Below, one piece after another: positions 1 through 8,991 of a DNA stretch of 64,000 nucleotides; positions within the stretch are counted from its first letter, which is position 1, and each line of letters opens with the position of its first letter. This DNA is from Ewingella sp963519305 (GTDB lineage Bacteria; Pseudomonadota; Gammaproteobacteria; Enterobacterales; Enterobacteriaceae): contig CAUQMS010000025.1 in NCBI GenBank assembly GCA_963519305.1, positions 6,951 to 70,950 on the forward strand. The letters are read 5' to 3'. The notes under the pieces are model-generated. The model saw only the letters and a program-made list of their open reading frames with translations. It was not told the DNA's origin and did no database searches. Made by a program: the position numbers and the translations under genes.

Positions 1-1
1 A

Positions 2-361
2 GTCGTACAAGATCCAGCTCTGCTGGAATCTGGCGCTGCTGTGCGTACCGCAGAAGGCGGCGCGGAGCACATTAAAGCGATCAGTGCTGACAACTTCCTC
101 GACGTACTGGCTAGCTTCCGGAAAGCCGGTTACACCATCGTCACCACTTCAAGCCATAAAGGTACGGTACTCGGTAAAGCCGAACTGCCTGCCAAAATGG
201 TGTTGGTGCTGGGCGAAGAGAGCGATGGTTTGTCTGACAGCGCTTGGCAGCAGGGCGATATCAACGTCTCTATCGGGGGTACTGGTAAAGTCGAAAGTCT
301 GAACGTTTCCGTTGCGACCGGTATTTTGCTGGCCGACTGGTGGCGTCAGAATAAGGCTTAA
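2..361 (+). CDS. yfiF: TrmH-family RNA methyltransferase, C-terminal part (YfiF-like)
   Basis: This is the last 119 codons of a gene that begins before the window; the reading frame is open from base 2, so the GTG at 41 is internal. The fragment is the SpoU/TrmH SAM-binding trefoil-knot domain: it contains MVLVLGEESDGL (motif 2) and LNVSVATGILLADWW (motif 3), which in this family bind S-adenosylmethionine for 2'-O-methylation of RNA ribose. It ends with WWRQNKA, as I recall for E. coli YfiF. The RNA target cannot be read from this fragment. A bidirectional hairpin terminator follows. Confidence 0.8.
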   Translation, partial: VVQDPALLESGAAVRTAEGGAEHIKAISADNFLDVLASFRKAGYTIVTTSSHKGTVLGKAELPAKMVLVLGEESDGLSDSAWQQGDINVSIGGTGKVESLNVSVATGILLADWWRQNKA

Positions 362-394
362 CCTTCTGGGTTATGCTGTGATCCTCATAAAAAA

Positions 395-420
395 ACGGAC
401 GCCTCAGGGCGTCCGTTTTG
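395..420. terminator. bidirectional terminator between yfiF and emrB
   Basis: A 9-bp perfect stem (ACGGACGCC / GGCGTCCGT) with a 4-base loop is preceded by a run of A and followed by TTTTG. It can stop transcription from both converging genes. Confidence 0.8.
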
Positions 421-457
421 CTTTCAGCTGACAGTGAAATGTCCGGCGAAACGCAGG

Positions 458-2002
458 TTAGTGCGCACCGCCACCATCTTTACTGCCTCCCGCACCTCCG
501 AACGGCGGTCGGGCGAACCAGATCAAAATCAGCAATATCAGGAAGGCGCCGCCCGATAACCAGAAAATCTCATTGGCAGAAATAATCAGCCCCTGATTGG
601 TTATCTCACGCGCTATCCAGCCTGATGCCTGCTGGTGGCTCATCCCCATCCCTTCAAGCTGGGAGTAAGTCTGCTGCGCGGCCGGGTTAAACGGTGTGAT
701 GTTTTCCGACAGATGCGCGTGGTGCAGCGACTCACGGTCAGCCCACATGGTGGTGGTGACGGATGTACCGATTGAACCGGCCAGTGTACGGATAAAGTTT
801 GACAGGCTCGATGCCGCCGCCATACGTTCTGGCGGTAATCCCGACAGAATAATGGTGGTCAGTGGCATAAAGAAGCAGCCGACCGCGAAGCCCTGTATAA
901 ACTGCGGCCACGCAGAAGCCCCAAAATCCATTCCCGGTTCAAACGTATAGGCACGCCAGTAGAAACACACCGCGTACATAACGAAGCTGAAGGTGATCAG
1001 CCAACGCATGTCGAGGCGATGGGCGTAGCGACCGATGATCGGCGACATCATGACCGGCAGGATCCCTACCGGCGCCGAGGCCAGACCCGCCCAGGTCGCG
1101 GTGTAGCCATATACCTCCTGCAGTAGCTGCGGCAGCAGAACGATAGCGCCGAAGTAGAGCATGTAGGCCAGGCTGATACACAGCACGCCGATGGTAAAGT
1201 TTCTCGACTTAAACAGCGACAGATCGACAATCGGGTGGTCGTCCGTCAGCTCCCAGACCACCAGGAAGCAGAGCGCCACCACCGCCACGGCGGCCAGCAC
1301 GATAATTTCCGTGGAGTTAAACCAGTCCAGCTCTTTACCGCGGTCAAGCATCACCTGCAGGCAACCCACCCCCAACACCAGTAACACCAAACCGACGCTG
1401 TCGATCGGACGTATCTGCGTGGGTGTTTCGCGGCCTTTCAGCGTTCTCAACGTCAGTGCGACAACAACAATGGCGATCGGCACGTTGATAAAGAAGATCC
1501 AGCCCCAATGGAAGTTGTCACTGATATAACCGCCGAGGATTGGGCCACAGATAGGCGCCACGATCACTGTCATCGACCAGAGCGCTAAGGCGGTACTTCG
1601 CTTGGCCGGCGGATAGTTATTCAGTAATAAGCTTTGTGACAGCGGGATCAGTGGACCTGCCACCACACCTTGGATCACACGGAAGAAGATCAACATTTCC
1701 AGACTGTTGGAAATCCCGCACAGCCAGGAGGCGATGGCAAACAGCACCGTAGACCACAGGAACAGTTTGACCTCACCGATGCGTTTCGCAAGCCAGCCGG
1801 TGATCGGAATGGAGATCGCGTTGGCGACCCCGAACGACGTAATAACCCAGGTGCCCTGTGAGTTTGAGGCACCCAGATTACCGGCGATCGTCGGGATCGC
1901 CACGTTGGCGATCGTCGAATCCAGTACCTGCATAAACGTGGCCAGAGACAAAGCCACTGTCATCCAGGCCAGCGGTGCGCCTACGAGCGGTTTATTTGCC
2001 AC
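458..2002 (-). CDS. emrB: EmrB-type MFS multidrug exporter (DHA2 family)
   Basis: A 514-residue inner-membrane protein with about 14 hydrophobic segments, the size of DHA2-family drug:H+ antiporters. The N-terminus carries the family signature MQVLDSTIANVAIPTIAGNLG (TM1), and GWLAKRIGEVKLF (motif A loop) and RVIQGVVAGPLIPLSQSL (TM4) follow. EmrB exports hydrophobic compounds such as protonophores and works with the periplasmic adaptor EmrA. The start lies 17 bases after the emrA stop, so the two are co-transcribed. It is the last gene of the mprA-OMF-emrA-emrB operon and ends at the terminator shared with yfiF. Confidence 0.93.
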   Translation of the reverse strand: MANKPLVGAPLAWMTVALSLATFMQVLDSTIANVAIPTIAGNLGASNSQGTWVITSFGVANAISIPITGWLAKRIGEVKLFLWSTVLFAIASWLCGISNSLEMLIFFRVIQGVVAGPLIPLSQSLLLNNYPPAKRSTALALWSMTVIVAPICGPILGGYISDNFHWGWIFFINVPIAIVVVALTLRTLKGRETPTQIRPIDSVGLVLLVLGVGCLQVMLDRGKELDWFNSTEIIVLAAVAVVALCFLVVWELTDDHPIVDLSLFKSRNFTIGVLCISLAYMLYFGAIVLLPQLLQEVYGYTATWAGLASAPVGILPVMMSPIIGRYAHRLDMRWLITFSFVMYAVCFYWRAYTFEPGMDFGASAWPQFIQGFAVGCFFMPLTTIILSGLPPERMAAASSLSNFIRTLAGSIGTSVTTTMWADRESLHHAHLSENITPFNPAAQQTYSQLEGMGMSHQQASGWIAREITNQGLIISANEIFWLSGGAFLILLILIWFARPPFGGAGGSKDGGGAH

Positions 2003-2019
2003 AGAGGCCTCCGGAGGTT

Positions 2020-3216
2020 TTAGCCCGCATTCGCATGAATAACGTCTGCAATAATGGCGTTAACCGGGGCCAGATCCAGCGTCAGCGCAGTGGTCTGGTA
2101 CAGAGGTTCAGTACGGACTTTATCGGCCAGCACCAGACCGTTGAGATCCTGAGTATCCACCGTGACCAGCGCAGATAAACCGATACGCAGCGGATATTTT
2201 GCTACTTGCTCATCATCGAGCTCGATACGCACCGGCAGGCGCTGAACCACTTTGATCCAGTTACCGGTCGCATTCTGTGCCGGCAACAGGGAGAACGCTC
2301 CGCCGGTACCCATATCCATACCGACCACTTTGCCTTTATAGGTCACGCTGTCGCCGTACATATCGCTGACGACAGTCGCTGACTGGCCGATACGCATATT
2401 GGCAATCTGCGTCTCTTTAAAGTTGGCATCAACCCAAATATGATTCGCCGGAACGACGGCCATCAGGGCAGTTCCCGGGGTAATTTGCTGACCTACCTGT
2501 ACTGAACGGCGTGACACATAACCGTCGATCGGGCTGACCACACGGGTACGCTGCAGTGCCAGCCAGGCATCACGTACCTGTGCGGCGGATTGCAGAACCT
2601 GTGGCTGCTGATCGACCGGCGTGTTGAGCACCATCGCCTGATTGGCATTGTATTGCTGAACAGCCACATCAAGCTGTGCTTTGGCGCTGTCAACGGCATC
2701 ATGAGCATGTTGCAGCTCTTCACGGCCTATAGCATCGACATTACCCAATACCACGCGGCGTTTCAGGTCAGTCTGCGCTTGTTGCAGCTGAGTCTGACGC
2801 AGCGCCACATTAGCCTGATACTGACGGCCATTGATGATCAGCTGGTGGGTCTGGCGTACGCTGTTTGCCAGACCGGTTTTGGCCCGCTCGAAGGCCTGTT
2901 CGGCATCGGTCGGATCCAGCACCACCAGAGGATCGCCTTTTTTGACGAAGTCAGTGCTGTCGAAATTCACACTGGTCACACTCCCTGAGACCTGCGCCAT
3001 GATTTGTACCTGATTACCGGAGACATAGGAGTCATCGGTACTCTGGAAATGACGTAACACCAGCAGCCAGTAAAGCAGGTAGGCGATGGCGATAATGACA
3101 AAAACCCCCGTTAAGAACAGCAATGCAATTTTGCGTGATTTCTTTTTCTTGGTTGGTTGTTTCGCAACAACCGAATCCTGCGGTGGCGTCGCCTGAATGC
3201 CCGCATTTTCGCTCAT
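2020..3216 (-). CDS. emrA: EmrA-type periplasmic adaptor (membrane fusion protein)
   Basis: A membrane-fusion protein of 398 residues using ATG at 3216, which has a GGAG ribosome site. The longer frame adds 24 residues with no family resemblance. A cytoplasmic Lys-rich tail is followed by one TM segment (IALLFLTGVFVIIAIAYLLYW region), a biotinyl-lipoyl half (VSGSVTSVNFDSTDFVKKGD), an alpha-helical hairpin rich in Gln and Ala, the second lipoyl half and a beta-barrel (HIWVDANFKETQIANMRIG). EmrA links inner-membrane EmrB to an outer-membrane channel, here probably the product of the gene just upstream. Confidence 0.93.
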   Translation of the reverse strand: MSENAGIQATPPQDSVVAKQPTKKKKSRKIALLFLTGVFVIIAIAYLLYWLLVLRHFQSTDDSYVSGNQVQIMAQVSGSVTSVNFDSTDFVKKGDPLVVLDPTDAEQAFERAKTGLANSVRQTHQLIINGRQYQANVALRQTQLQQAQTDLKRRVVLGNVDAIGREELQHAHDAVDSAKAQLDVAVQQYNANQAMVLNTPVDQQPQVLQSAAQVRDAWLALQRTRVVSPIDGYVSRRSVQVGQQITPGTALMAVVPANHIWVDANFKETQIANMRIGQSATVVSDMYGDSVTYKGKVVGMDMGTGGAFSLLPAQNATGNWIKVVQRLPVRIELDDEQVAKYPLRIGLSALVTVDTQDLNGLVLADKVRTEPLYQTTALTLDLAPVNAIIADVIHANAG

Positions 3217-3244
3217 GGTTTTCTCCACGCTGAGTCTTGTTTTT

Positions 3245-4699
3245 TTATGATTTTTGTTCCGCTGCCGGGGCCTGATAACCCCCCCCAAGCGCGCGGATTA
3301 AACTGATTTTTGCCTGCAACAAATTGCTGCTGGCGTTCAGTTGGGCCTGTTGCTGTTGCAACAGCGCTGACTGGCCGGTTAACAACTCATCCCGTCCTAT
3401 CACGCCAGCTTTGTAACGCGCATCGGCAACCCGATACACATCTTCGATCGACTTCACAGCTGACGACGCCTGCTGCAACTGATCGACACTACTTTTTGCG
3501 ATGGTCATCGCATCCGCAGTCTGCTGGATAGCTGACAGGATGGTCTGATTGTAAGACTCGACTGACTGGTCATAGAGTGCAGATTCTTCGCCCAGCTTGG
3601 CGCGCAGGGCACCCGCATGGAAAATTGGCAGCGAAATCGCCGGCGCGATATTCCAGGCTTTACTGGCCGCGTCCAGCAGGTTCGGCGAGGTACCACCATA
3701 GTTCGTGGTATTGAAACCGCCAAACGCACTGATTGACAGGCTCGGATAGAACTCTTTCTTCGCCGCCTGAATGCGTTGTGAATAGGACTCAACCAGCGCA
3801 CGCTGCGCGGCGATATCCGGGCGTTTACCCAGCAGGTCGATGGTCAGCTCACCTTTCGGGGAGATGGCGTCCGCGGCAGGCAGGGGAACGGCGTGCAGAT
3901 TATCCATTGCGTTCGGACCGAGGCCCGCCAGCGCTGACAGCTGATGCTTCAGCTGATCAATCTGTGACTGGGATTCGATAATCTGTTGGCGTGCACTGTC
4001 AGCCTGTGCCTGAGTTTGCTGCGGCACATCGATACCATAAATCCCGGCTTTGTACTGGGCTTTGCGCAAATCGGCCAGATGCTGATTATTATCCACTTCC
4101 TGTTGCAGGACTTTTTGCACCGCCAGATTGGCCTGCAACTGATAGTAAGCCGAGGCGACAGAACTGGTCAGCGTCAGGGCCGCCTGTGCCTGTTCGGCAC
4201 GGGCTGAATCCACCTGAGCCTTCGCGGCATTGACCTGATTGCGGTATTTACCCCACCAGTCAAACTCATAGCTCAGGTTAAGCCCCAGCGTATTGGTGCT
4301 GTCGAAGATCGGCGCGTCAGGATAGCTCGTCAGGAACGGCGGGATCGTATTTTTGGAAACACGCTCACGCTTGGTTGTTCCGTTCAAATCCAGGTAGGGC
4401 CCATTGGCTGCGCTGGCTTCACCGGCCACGCTCTGCGCTTCGCGCACACGAGCCGCCGCCTGACGCAATGACGGCGAGTTTTGCAACGTCGTCGTCATTA
4501 GACTATCAAGTTGCGGGTCGTTAAGGCTGCGCCACCACTGTGAACTGATGGACAGCGAACTGACTTTGGGCTGGGCCAGTTTCAGTTGCTGGTTGTCCAG
4601 CAACGTTGACTGAGGCGCGATGTTATCGCTGGAGGCACAGCCCGCCAATAGTAAAACGGCGAACAGCGGCGTAAGTCTCCAGCTGGCTTGGAGTGACAT
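3245..4699 (-). CDS. NodT/TolC-family outer-membrane efflux lipoprotein
   Basis: A 484-residue outer-membrane factor of the RND/NodT type. The ATG at 4699 gives a clean lipoprotein signal with lipobox LLAG-C (Cys21); the longer frame from 4747 adds 16 unsuitable residues. Two OEP repeats are visible, with long Gln/Ala-rich amphipathic helices typical of the TolC tunnel, e.g. NLSYEFDWWGKYRNQVNAAKAQ and the matching second half. It lies between mprA (22 bases upstream) and emrA (28 bases downstream) on the same strand. E. coli lacks this gene and uses unlinked TolC, so this operon carries its own exit duct. Confidence 0.9.
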   Translation of the reverse strand: MSLQASWRLTPLFAVLLLAGCASSDNIAPQSTLLDNQQLKLAQPKVSSLSISSQWWRSLNDPQLDSLMTTTLQNSPSLRQAAARVREAQSVAGEASAANGPYLDLNGTTKRERVSKNTIPPFLTSYPDAPIFDSTNTLGLNLSYEFDWWGKYRNQVNAAKAQVDSARAEQAQAALTLTSSVASAYYQLQANLAVQKVLQQEVDNNQHLADLRKAQYKAGIYGIDVPQQTQAQADSARQQIIESQSQIDQLKHQLSALAGLGPNAMDNLHAVPLPAADAISPKGELTIDLLGKRPDIAAQRALVESYSQRIQAAKKEFYPSLSISAFGGFNTTNYGGTSPNLLDAASKAWNIAPAISLPIFHAGALRAKLGEESALYDQSVESYNQTILSAIQQTADAMTIAKSSVDQLQQASSAVKSIEDVYRVADARYKAGVIGRDELLTGQSALLQQQQAQLNASSNLLQAKISLIRALGGGYQAPAAEQKS

Positions 4700-4721
4700 G
4701 TTTGGGTTACCTGAACAGAAA

Positions 4722-5243
4722 TTAAAGTAATTGTGTCGCAGTGACATCCATCTGATCGAGGCGAGATAACAGTTTGCGGGTCAGGGTTTCTAACTGCTTC
4801 TGTTCATCAGCGTCAAGGGTAGACCAGAGAAGATGCAGGCTCTTATGTTGAGGTGGCAGAACCTTTTGGATAAAGGCTTCCCCGTCCGGCGTCAGGTGCA
4901 AATGCAGGCATCGACGGTCGTTATCGCTTTCACGGCGCTCAATCCAGCCGCGCTTCTCAAGCTCATCCGCAATCCGCGTTGCATTGGTACGGGAAGAGCC
5001 CAGTGCAGAACTCAGTTCGGAAGGCTGAATGCTGTGACTTTCCTGCGCATCAAGAGTCAGTAACGCCATAAACAGCGTTTCGTTGATCCCCTGTGCTTTC
5101 AGCATTTTATTGCGGTTTTCCAGCAATTTACTTTGCATGTGCATACAGAGCCGGGTCAGCAGGATTTCCTGATAAGGAAAATCTTTCTGTTTCTTGGCCC
5201 GGAAATTTAGCATGTGTTCAATTGGCGCGAAGGAGCTGTCCAT
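4722..5243 (-). CDS. mprA: MarR-family repressor MprA/EmrR
   Basis: A 173-residue winged-helix repressor. I place the start at ATG 5243 (MDSSFAPIEHML), which matches the known MprA N-terminus; a GAGG ribosome site precedes it. The central stretch (ILLTRLCMHMQSKLLENRN..., SSRTNATRIADELEKRGWIERRES) is nearly identical to the E. coli protein as I remember it and contains the recognition helix and wing. MprA represses the emr operon and is released by hydrophobic drugs. It is the first gene of the operon it is expected to control. Confidence 0.95.
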   Translation of the reverse strand: MDSSFAPIEHMLNFRAKKQKDFPYQEILLTRLCMHMQSKLLENRNKMLKAQGINETLFMALLTLDAQESHSIQPSELSSALGSSRTNATRIADELEKRGWIERRESDNDRRCLHLHLTPDGEAFIQKVLPPQHKSLHLLWSTLDADEQKQLETLTRKLLSRLDQMDVTATQLL

Positions 5244-5260
5244 GACGAGAAACCTCATTA

Positions 5261-5280
5261 GTTACGAATGACATAGTAAC
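5261..5280. promoter_or_regulatory. candidate MprA operator
   Basis: An inverted repeat GTTAC-N10-GTAAC lies 17 bases upstream of the mprA start codon, where an autorepressor of the MarR family would bind. Only symmetry and position support it; the E. coli EmrR site was not compared base by base. Confidence 0.4.
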
Positions 5281-5413
5281 GACGGTAATTAATAATATCA
5301 ATGTTATGAACCCCCAAAGCTTTAGCATTAAGTGTGATTCATAACGACGGTGAATTATTCGAAATTTAAAGCTTCTGTTCTGCGCCGCGGAAGATGACCG
5401 AAGCGCTTAATTT

Positions 5414-5755
5414 TCAGCCAGTTGGTAACATCACTTTGAAGATCAGTCCGTACGCTACCGCGCCAACCAAAGTAGACAAAATGATGCTTTTGCTGCGCCA
5501 GAATACCAGCGTCAGTACCACGAAACCGGCAAGTGTGGGCAATAAACGCTGGCTGTCTCGCAGGATCTCCGGCGTGCTGGAGACCACAAGAAGGGCGCAA
5601 ATAGAGGCAATACCAATGCTGTCGAGTACCCGCGCCAGCGGGCCACTTTTCATCGCGCCCGCTTTGCGGCCCGCGCCAAGGCGCAGCGGCAGATAGCGGA
5701 AAAGATAATTCGCGATGCCGACGACCACGCACACCAGGATCACTTCAGTTTTCAT
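5414..5755 (-). CDS. ygaH: AzlD-family subunit of branched-chain amino-acid exporter YgaZH
   Basis: A 113-residue protein that is almost entirely hydrophobic, with about four membrane segments; YLFRYLPLRLGAGRKAG is the typical AzlD N-terminal motif. Together with YgaZ it forms the L-valine (and probably methionine) exporter known from E. coli. Its start overlaps the end of ygaZ by 11 bases, which indicates translational coupling. The order ygaZ-ygaH-mprA-emr matches E. coli. Confidence 0.9.
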   Translation of the reverse strand: MKTEVILVCVVVGIANYLFRYLPLRLGAGRKAGAMKSGPLARVLDSIGIASICALLVVSSTPEILRDSQRLLPTLAGFVVLTLVFWRSKSIILSTLVGAVAYGLIFKVMLPTG

Positions 5756-6500
5756 TGGCAGCCTCCAGTTCAGCGGCGGGACGTTGCAGCAGCGCGGCGA
5801 TACAACCCGCGCCCAGTCCGCACAAAATCGCTACAGGGATAGACCAGAACAGCAAACCGCCCAGTGCACCGGCCAGAGAGGCAACGAACACCAGACATTG
5901 CTGACGTTTAAAGGCCGCCAGCAGGAAGCTCAGAAACAGGGCCGGAAGCATAAAGGTGAGAGAAGCCTCGACGGCAGGATAGTTTTCCAGCGGGCCATTA
6001 CCGAACAGCGCGCCGATAACCGTACCAAAAACCCAGGCCAGCCAGGACGTGAGCGCGATGCCGCACATCCAGTTTTCGCTCCAGCTGCGTTTATCACTAA
6101 TCAGTTTGGTAGTGGCAGCGGCAAACACCTCATCGGTCAGGCCGAAAGCCCACAACGCGGTTTTCTTACCATTCAGACGTCCACCCGTAAGGCGGTTGCG
6201 CAGGGAAGGGCCGTACAGAACGTGACGCACGTCCATCGCCATCACCGTCAGGGCTGAGACCCATAACGACATCCCGGCACTCAGCAGGGCTGTGATCACA
6301 AACTGGCTGGCACCGGCATAAATCAGCACAGAAAACAGGGTGCTTTCCAGCGGCGTGAAACCCAGTTTCACCGCACTCAGACCGAAAGCAAACGCGATAG
6401 GGAGATAACCGATAACAATAGGCAGACTGTCGACAACGCCTTGCGTAAACGTGGAGACGCGAACAGGGGCTGAAGTGTCTTGTGTTGTGTGGGTTGGCAT
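5745..6500 (-). CDS. ygaZ: AzlC-family subunit of branched-chain amino-acid exporter YgaZH
   Basis: A 251-residue membrane protein; ATG 6500 (MPTHTTQDTSAPVRV) is chosen because the 19 residues before it in the frame contain CPDC and look unlike the family. The AzlC signature VIGYLPIAFAFGLSAVKLGF follows a short polar N-terminus, then LIYAGASQFVITALLSAG and MAMDVRHVLYGPSLRNRL. It is the large subunit of the valine exporter and is coupled to ygaH. Confidence 0.9.
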   Translation of the reverse strand: MPTHTTQDTSAPVRVSTFTQGVVDSLPIVIGYLPIAFAFGLSAVKLGFTPLESTLFSVLIYAGASQFVITALLSAGMSLWVSALTVMAMDVRHVLYGPSLRNRLTGGRLNGKKTALWAFGLTDEVFAAATTKLISDKRSWSENWMCGIALTSWLAWVFGTVIGALFGNGPLENYPAVEASLTFMLPALFLSFLLAAFKRQQCLVFVASLAGALGGLLFWSIPVAILCGLGAGCIAALLQRPAAELEAANEN

Positions 6501-6698
6501 TAGGCAATCAGGGCAGTAAAGACGGGATATCTCACCCGTGAATAATTTATGGGGCAAACATTACCAGACTGTCAGTAGTGATAATACCCTCAGCGGGAAA
6601 TAAATTTCAGCGATGATTATTCGCAAGCTAATCAGGGGGCGTGATGATCGCCCCGTGTTGTCAGTTTTCTTCAGCGGGTGGGAATAAGCGTTGAACCA

Positions 6699-7883
6699 TC
6701 AGGCCATTTTATATTTATGGCCCGACCACCAGGTCAGCAAATTCAGGACGCTCATGATCACGCCTGCGGCGGAAACACCGTACCAGCCTGCCCACTGAAA
6801 CGCCGACGCCGACACCAGGGAGCCTATCGCACCGCCGATAAAATAGGTGGTCATATAACCGGCCGTCAGGCGGTTACGCGCTTCGGGCATCGACTTATAG
6901 ATGACGCTTTGGTTAGTGATATGCACGCCCTGCACGGCCAGATCCAGCACGATAATTCCCACGATCAGCGCAATCACCGAATGCTGACCATAAGCAATCG
7001 CCGCCCATGACAGCAGCAAGAGTACCAGCCCCACGGTGGTGGTCAGATGAGCTTTGCCTTTATCCGCCAGCTGTCCGGCGCGGGTGGCCGCTAAGGCACC
7101 TGCCGCGCCTACCAGACCAAACAGACCAATCACGCCTTCGGAATAGTGATACGCCGGGCCCGCCAGCAGAAATGCCATGGAGGTCCACAGAATGCTGAAG
7201 TTGGCGAAGGAGAACAAGCCAAGTAGCGCACGGGTACGTAAGACCGGCGTGTGCAGGAACAGGCTAAAAATAGATTTCAGCAACTGCGGATAATTCAGGC
7301 CGGTATGCTGTTTGTGCGTGGGCAGACGACGCCAGAGGATCAGCGCCATCACCAGCATCAACGCACTCGCTACCCAGTACACCGTACGCCAGCCGCCGAG
7401 CGTGGCGAGCAAGCCGGCGACGGTTCGTGCCAGCAAAATACCGAGCAGCAGTCCGGACATAATCAGGCCGACCACTTTACCGCGCCGTTCTGGTTCTGCC
7501 AGCGTAGCCGCCAGCGGCACCAGGATCTGCGCGACCACCGAGAACAAACCGGTGAGCGCGGTCCCTATCAGCATGACCGTCAGTGTCGGGGCCATCGCGG
7601 TGATAAGTAAACCGGCGGCAGAGAGGATGGTCATCACCACGATCAGGCTGCGGCGTTCAAACATATCGCCCAGCGGCACGAGGAACATCAATCCGAAAGC
7701 GTAGCCGAGCTGAGCAATGGTGACGATAAAACCGGCCTGATTAACGGAAAGGTCAAAAGCCCGGGCAATGGTTTCGAGTAAAGGTTGGGGATAATAGTTA
7801 CTGGCGACGGCCAGTCCGGTGGCGACAGCCATCAGAACGATCAGTCCCGGCGTTAGCGGAGAATGTTGAGTCGAATTTTTCAT
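6699..7883 (-). CDS. ygaY: MFS transporter, intact YgaY homologue
   Basis: A 394-residue MFS permease with 12 predicted membrane segments. It has the motif-A loop GDMFERRSLIVVM between TM2 and TM3 and RRGKVVGLIMSGLLLGILLARTVAG around TM4-5, as in YgaY/NepI-type sugar or drug exporters. It sits between proX and ygaZ, the place of ygaY, which as I recall is disrupted in E. coli K-12; here it is full length. The substrate is unknown. It is divergent from a LysR gene 180 bases away, a probable regulator. Confidence 0.8.
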   Translation of the reverse strand: MKNSTQHSPLTPGLIVLMAVATGLAVASNYYPQPLLETIARAFDLSVNQAGFIVTIAQLGYAFGLMFLVPLGDMFERRSLIVVMTILSAAGLLITAMAPTLTVMLIGTALTGLFSVVAQILVPLAATLAEPERRGKVVGLIMSGLLLGILLARTVAGLLATLGGWRTVYWVASALMLVMALILWRRLPTHKQHTGLNYPQLLKSIFSLFLHTPVLRTRALLGLFSFANFSILWTSMAFLLAGPAYHYSEGVIGLFGLVGAAGALAATRAGQLADKGKAHLTTTVGLVLLLLSWAAIAYGQHSVIALIVGIIVLDLAVQGVHITNQSVIYKSMPEARNRLTAGYMTTYFIGGAIGSLVSASAFQWAGWYGVSAAGVIMSVLNLLTWWSGHKYKMA

Positions 7884-8063
7884 AATATTTTCGTTTTACG
7901 TTTTTGTTTTGCGTTTTTGTTTAAGTGAAGCGTGTCAGATAAAGCTGCAGGTTTTATTTGAATATCAGCATTGTCCTGTTGGATCGCGGCGAGTATCGCT
8001 CAGCCTTAAAGACTAAACCAATGTATAATTTTCATCTCAACTATCTCATTTTATGATTAATCG

Positions 8064-8936
8064 ATGAATCTCAAACAGATCCGCTTTGCCCTTGCCGTGG
8101 CGCAGGAACAGAATTTCACCAAGGCGGCGCGGCGCTGCCACACGGTGCAGTCAGCGCTCAGCCATCAGATAGCCAGACTGGAGGAGGAGCTCGGCAGTGC
8201 GCTGTTTGAACGCACCTCAAGGCGGGTCAATCTTACGGCGGCCGGGCGGGCATTTTTAGCCCCTGCGGAACAGCTGCTGGCGGCGCACAACCATCTGCTC
8301 GATACCATGGAAGCGCTGAAAGGTGAGGTGACCGGCACCCTGACGGTGGGGATTATTTCAACGCTTAACGCGATTGATGTCATCGGCCAGTTGGCGAAAT
8401 TCACCCGGCGCTACCCGCTGGTCAATATTCGTATGTATGTCGGCATGAGTGAGAAACTGCTGGAAGATGTGCAGCAACTGCGTACGGACGTAGCGTTCGT
8501 CGGCATCTGGCCGGGGGACAAAGCCACGCTTCGTCTTCCTCATCGTCAGCTGGCAGATGAGCCGCTGGTGGCGCTGGTCAGCCCGACACATGCTTATGCT
8601 TTACGTCCTACTATCACACTCAACGAACTCGCCCAGGTGCCGCTGGTGGACTTCTACGCCGGTGCCGGTGCGCGGCGTCAGACTGATAACGCGTTTGGTG
8701 AGGCGGGCGTCACCCGCCACGTGAGTTTTGAAATCGACCATATTGAATGGCTGGAAAGCATCGTTCGGCGATCTCTGGCCGCAGGCATCGTGCCGTTGTC
8801 CCGCGCTCGTCACGCTGCCGATCTGGTGTCGATCCCGATAGAAAATGCGCCACGCCGCCAGGTATTCTGCGTCTGGCAACACAGCCTCTCCGCCGCTGCC
8901 GAGCGCTTTCTGGCTTTTGCGCAGGAAGAGGAGTAA
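8064..8936 (+). CDS. LysR-family transcriptional regulator
   Basis: A 290-residue LysR protein. The N-terminal helix-turn-helix is NFTKAARRCHTVQSALSHQIARLEEELG, followed by SRRVNLTAAGRAFL and the linker helix; the rest is the periplasmic-binding-like effector domain beginning near residue 90 (TGTLTVGIISTLN). The gene is divergent from the ygaY-type transporter, which suggests it controls it. The effector is unknown. Confidence 0.88.
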   Translation: MNLKQIRFALAVAQEQNFTKAARRCHTVQSALSHQIARLEEELGSALFERTSRRVNLTAAGRAFLAPAEQLLAAHNHLLDTMEALKGEVTGTLTVGIISTLNAIDVIGQLAKFTRRYPLVNIRMYVGMSEKLLEDVQQLRTDVAFVGIWPGDKATLRLPHRQLADEPLVALVSPTHAYALRPTITLNELAQVPLVDFYAGAGARRQTDNAFGEAGVTRHVSFEIDHIEWLESIVRRSLAAGIVPLSRARHAADLVSIPIENAPRRQVFCVWQHSLSAAAERFLAFAQEEE

Positions 8937-8991
8937 CGGCCTAATGACATTTGCGAATCGATCTTTACTCGCTGGCATAACGAGGAAATGA

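Noticed and set aside
41..361. Complete small gene starting at GTG 41
   Set aside because: The frame is open to the window edge and the upstream codons continue the TrmH-family sequence, so it is the tail of a longer gene.
5355..5732. Overlapping open frame within ygaH
   Set aside because: It is on the same strand in another frame over ygaH, with Arg/Trp-rich shadow composition; ygaH has clear family features.
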